Part shown: in pieces, positions 62,059-64,000 of the stretch
Position numbering within the stretch: the stretch's first letter is position 1
Layout of the letters: every line of letters starts with the position of its first letter
Assembly (NCBI RefSeq): GCF_030503615.1
Contig: NZ_CP129963.1
Coordinates: 1,178,001 to 1,242,000 of the forward strand
Direction: 5' to 3'
Length of the DNA stretch: 64,000 nucleotides
From: Sphingobacterium sp. BN32
GTDB taxonomy: Bacteria > Bacteroidota > Bacteroidia > Sphingobacteriales > Sphingobacteriaceae
Translations under genes and position numbers: made by a program
The notes under the pieces: generated by a model
The model's database searches: none
The model's input: the letters and a program-made list of their open reading frames with translations, nothing else
What the model was told of the DNA's origin: nothing

Positions 62059-62582
62059 TAGGAGGGAAAGCTGCGGGCTTAAGGATTAATCCGCCAACAA
62101 GCTTGCCAGTACGACCTACGACAGATATTGCCAAAGAGGCACTATTCAATATTCTCAATAATCGTATCGACTTTGACGAGATCGAATGCTTAGACCTATT
62201 TGCCGGCACGGGAAATATTTCTTTTGAATTAGCATCCAGAGGCGCCACGTCGGTAGATTCCATCGATCAGCATGCGAAATGCATTCTCTACATTGCTGAG
62301 ACTGCCAAAAAGCTTAATCTTACGCAGATCAAAACACGTCGTGCCGATGTATTCAAATACATCAAATCGGCTAAGAAATCTTATGATTTTATATTTGCCG
62401 ATCCCCCTTATGATATCGGGCAACTCCCTCAATTGGCACAGATGATCTTAGAAAATGATCTATTGAAACCCGGTGGGCTATTGGTTGTGGAGCACCCAAG
62501 TGCTAGAAAATTAGTAGAAAGTCCGTATTTTGTAGAAACAAGAGTCTACGGAAACTCTTCTTTTAGCTTTTATACCAAGTAA
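62049..62582 (+). CDS. rsmD: 16S rRNA (guanine(966)-N2)-methyltransferase
   Basis: 177 residues. The N-terminus MRIIGGKAAGLRINPPTSLP, VRPTTDIAKEALFNIL is the RsmD signature; motif I LDLFAGTGNISFELASRG; catalytic DPPY box FIFADPPYDIG. Methylates G966 of 16S rRNA during 30S assembly. Starts within the end of DUF3822 and coaD follows after 1 bp. Length typical. Confidence 0.95.
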   Translation: MRIIGGKAAGLRINPPTSLPVRPTTDIAKEALFNILNNRIDFDEIECLDLFAGTGNISFELASRGATSVDSIDQHAKCILYIAETAKKLNLTQIKTRRADVFKYIKSAKKSYDFIFADPPYDIGQLPQLAQMILENDLLKPGGLLVVEHPSARKLVESPYFVETRVYGNSSFSFYTK

Positions 62583-62583
62583 T

Positions 62584-63063
62584 ATGAAAATTGCAGTCTT
62601 TCCAGGGTCTTTTGATCCCTATACATTAGCACATCATGATCTAGTCGAACGCGCTTTGCCGATGTTCGATAAAATATATGTCGCCATTGGAGTTAATAGT
62701 TCTAAAGTGGGGCTAATGGATGTCGACACAAAAATGGACGCTATAAAAGAGCTTTATGCTTCCAATCCAAAGATCGAAGTGACAACTTACAAAGGCCTTA
62801 CGGTAGATTATTGCAAGGAAGTTAATGCGCAGGTTATTTTACGTGGTCTTCGCAATACGACAGACCTTGACTATGAAAACATCATCGCGCAAAACAACCT
62901 ATTGCTTAACCCGAGTGTGGAAAGTTATTTCTTGGTGAGTAGGAGCGGGTTAGCGCATATTTCCTCAACCATTGTGAGAGATATATGGCGAAATAACGGG
63001 GACATAAAGCCCTTAGTTCCCGCTCAAATTCTAATACATATTGAAAAGTTAGACCGTAAATAG
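62584..63063 (+). CDS. coaD: Phosphopantetheine adenylyltransferase
   Basis: 159 residues. MKIAVFPGSFDPYTLAHHDL carries the nucleotidyltransferase T-x-x-H motif; here TLAHHD replaces the usual T.GH.D, Ala for Gly. ILRGLRNTTDLDYENIIAQN is the phosphopantetheine-binding segment and ISSTIVRDI is the S-S-x-x-R motif. Fourth step of CoA synthesis. Last gene of DUF3822-rsmD-coaD. Its stop and final codons form half of the bidirectional hairpin, and it overlaps the convergent helicase gene by 15 bp. Confidence 0.95.
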   Translation: MKIAVFPGSFDPYTLAHHDLVERALPMFDKIYVAIGVNSSKVGLMDVDTKMDAIKELYASNPKIEVTTYKGLTVDYCKEVNAQVILRGLRNTTDLDYENIIAQNNLLLNPSVESYFLVSRSGLAHISSTIVRDIWRNNGDIKPLVPAQILIHIEKLDRK

Positions 63064-63076
63064 TCTAACTTTTTTA
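63044..63076. terminator. Bidirectional terminator spanning two overlapping stop codons
   Basis: An 11-bp stem AAAAGTTAGAC / GTCTAACTTTT with an 8-nt loop, with a T run on each strand. It lies across the stops of coaD (63061-63063, plus) and the DEAD-box gene (63049-63051, minus). Confidence 0.85.
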
Positions 63077-64000
63077 CCTTTTATCTTCGTGTTGTTTCCA
63101 GCCTTGGCAATCGCCGATGCTTTATCGCTTGCCACAGCCACATAAGACTCAAATTCCTTCAGATTAATAATTCCCACGTCTTCTTTCTCCATTTTAGCCA
63201 ATGAGTGCAAGAACCCAACAATATCTACCTTATTAATCTTATCTTTTTTACCCGCCGAGATACGTAGGGTCTTGAATGCCGGAGCATCAGGAAGTGGATA
63301 GAACTCGTCTAGTTGCAGGACCTGCGCATCTTCAAAATATTCCGGAAAGCGATCTTCAGGCGTAAAGATTCCATAAACTGATCCAGAACTCTGATTCCTG
63401 CCCGTACGTCCATTTCTATGGATAAATTCCTCCTCCTTGTATGGAAACTGGTAATGAATAACATGCTTCATTTCCGGAATATCCAAACCTCGCGAACCTA
63501 AATCCGTCGTAACGAGGATATGCTCACTGCCGTTCTTAATTTTGATGATCGCCAATTCGCGGTCGTATTGATCCAATCCGCCATGGTAATTGATACATTC
63601 AACGCCTTTACCGATCAGTAAGCGCTGAATGTGGTCTACCGCCTCGCGATGGTTGCAGAAAATCAAAATCTTCTCCGTACCGATCTTGCAAATCAGCTTG
63701 AAGAGGGATTCCAGCTTCATCTTGCTGCTAGCTTCAACTTGGTAATAACTCAAATTAGGCGTCAATACGCTGTCCGCAAGAAAGTTTAAGGATACGGGAT
63801 TGTTCAGCTTCAAGAAAGGCGGGTACTCCTTAATTGCCGTAGCGGAAGTCATAATCTGATTTTTGATATTCGGGCAAGCCTTCAAGATAAGATCCAACTG
63901 ATCATGGAAACCCAGTTCCAAAGATTTATCAAACTCATCTAAAACTAAGATTTTAACATCTTTCAACAGATCCGGATTGCGGTCGATATGATAAATGATA
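63049..64000 (-). CDS. DEAD-box RNA helicase, cut by the window end
   Basis: Only the C-terminal ~317 codons are present and the frame is open to the window edge, so the N-terminal ~120-150 residues including the Q motif and Walker A lie outside. Visible: motif II DEFD (normally DEAD) in LVLDEFDKSLELGF, motif III MTSATA, IFCNHREAVDHIQ, ILVTTDLGSRGLDIPEMKHV (motif V) and HRNGRTGRNQ (motif VI). The last ~75 residues (LRISAGKKDKINKVDIVGFL, HSLAKMEKEDVGIINLKEFE, SYVAVA) resemble the DbpA-type RNA-binding domain. Probably ribosome assembly. The first apparent start inside the window is a TTG and is not the true start. Confidence 0.88.
   Translation of the reverse strand, partial: IIYHIDRNPDLLKDVKILVLDEFDKSLELGFHDQLDLILKACPNIKNQIMTSATAIKEYPPFLKLNNPVSLNFLADSVLTPNLSYYQVEASSKMKLESLFKLICKIGTEKILIFCNHREAVDHIQRLLIGKGVECINYHGGLDQYDRELAIIKIKNGSEHILVTTDLGSRGLDIPEMKHVIHYQFPYKEEEFIHRNGRTGRNQSSGSVYGIFTPEDRFPEYFEDAQVLQLDEFYPLPDAPAFKTLRISAGKKDKINKVDIVGFLHSLAKMEKEDVGIINLKEFESYVAVASDKASAIAKAGNNTKIKGKKVRLFTV

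Overview
The window looks like chromosomal DNA of a Bacteroidota bacterium, most likely Sphingobacteriaceae (Sphingobacterium, Pedobacter or relatives). The grounds are two SusC/SusD-type loci, many lipoproteins with a Cys followed by Ser/Lys/Asp, DUF4843 and PKD-like SusD partners, DUF3822 next to rsmD and coaD, promoters of the TTG-N19/20-TAnnTTTG type, and almost no Shine-Dalgarno sequences. No rRNA, tRNA, CRISPR array, prophage or intact transposase gene was seen. All family names come from reading the proteins by eye; no search was run.

Layout. 0.1-9.1 kb: an AraC-type regulator, divergent from a TonB-dependent receptor that heads a run of seven further genes (methyltransferase, four small mostly lipoprotein genes, a leucine-rich-repeat lipoprotein, an outer-membrane barrel). 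It looks like a regulated uptake or surface system of unknown substrate. 9.1-10.3 kb: a cupin and a YkvA-like protein. 10.4-16.0 kb: a SusC gene that has lost its first half, joined directly to a dispersed repeat, followed by intact susD, DUF4843 and PKD-like lipoprotein genes. 16.0-22.5 kb: eleven small genes of the VOC, SRPBCC/AHSA1, DUF1801 and DUF6157 families. 23.0-28.7 kb: an aldo/keto reductase, a beta-hydroxyacid dehydrogenase, a dienelactone hydrolase and a Tat-exported phospholipase C. 28.7-33.3 kb: two tandem-domain universal stress proteins, a small companion, and an ECF sigma factor with a membrane-anchored partner. 33.3-37.3 kb: HAD phosphatase, proline dehydrogenase, S4 protein, aroB, ThuA. 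37.7-42.8 kb: a complete susC/susD pair. 43.3-48.5 kb: dacB, an MFS transporter, a LutA-like protein, a TIM-barrel isomerase and an exported protein. 48.5-53.9 kb: three POT peptide transporters in a row. 54-64 kb: housekeeping genes (glycosyltransferase, ruvB, S9 peptidase, RecD-like helicase, DUF3822-rsmD-coaD, and a DEAD-box helicase cut by the window edge).

The strongest unexplained signal is a family of intergenic repeats at four places (about 10.36, 22.50, 29.92 and 42.79 kb). Complete copies have inverted ends built from TTAGTA/TAGTACT-like units followed by GACCTAGGGTGGG, and an inner core TTGTCTTGAACCAGGAAA...GGATTTAAGGAT...CAGGAT. All copies lie directly downstream of genes or terminators. 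One forms the breakpoint of the truncated susC. Another sits exactly between two very long hairpins. This may be a non-autonomous mobile element or a structured 3'-end element. Secondary signals are a 14-bp direct-repeat operator, overlapping divergent promoters with probable leaderless starts, a bidirectional terminator lying inside two convergent genes, and a tiny gene or small RNA with its own terminator.
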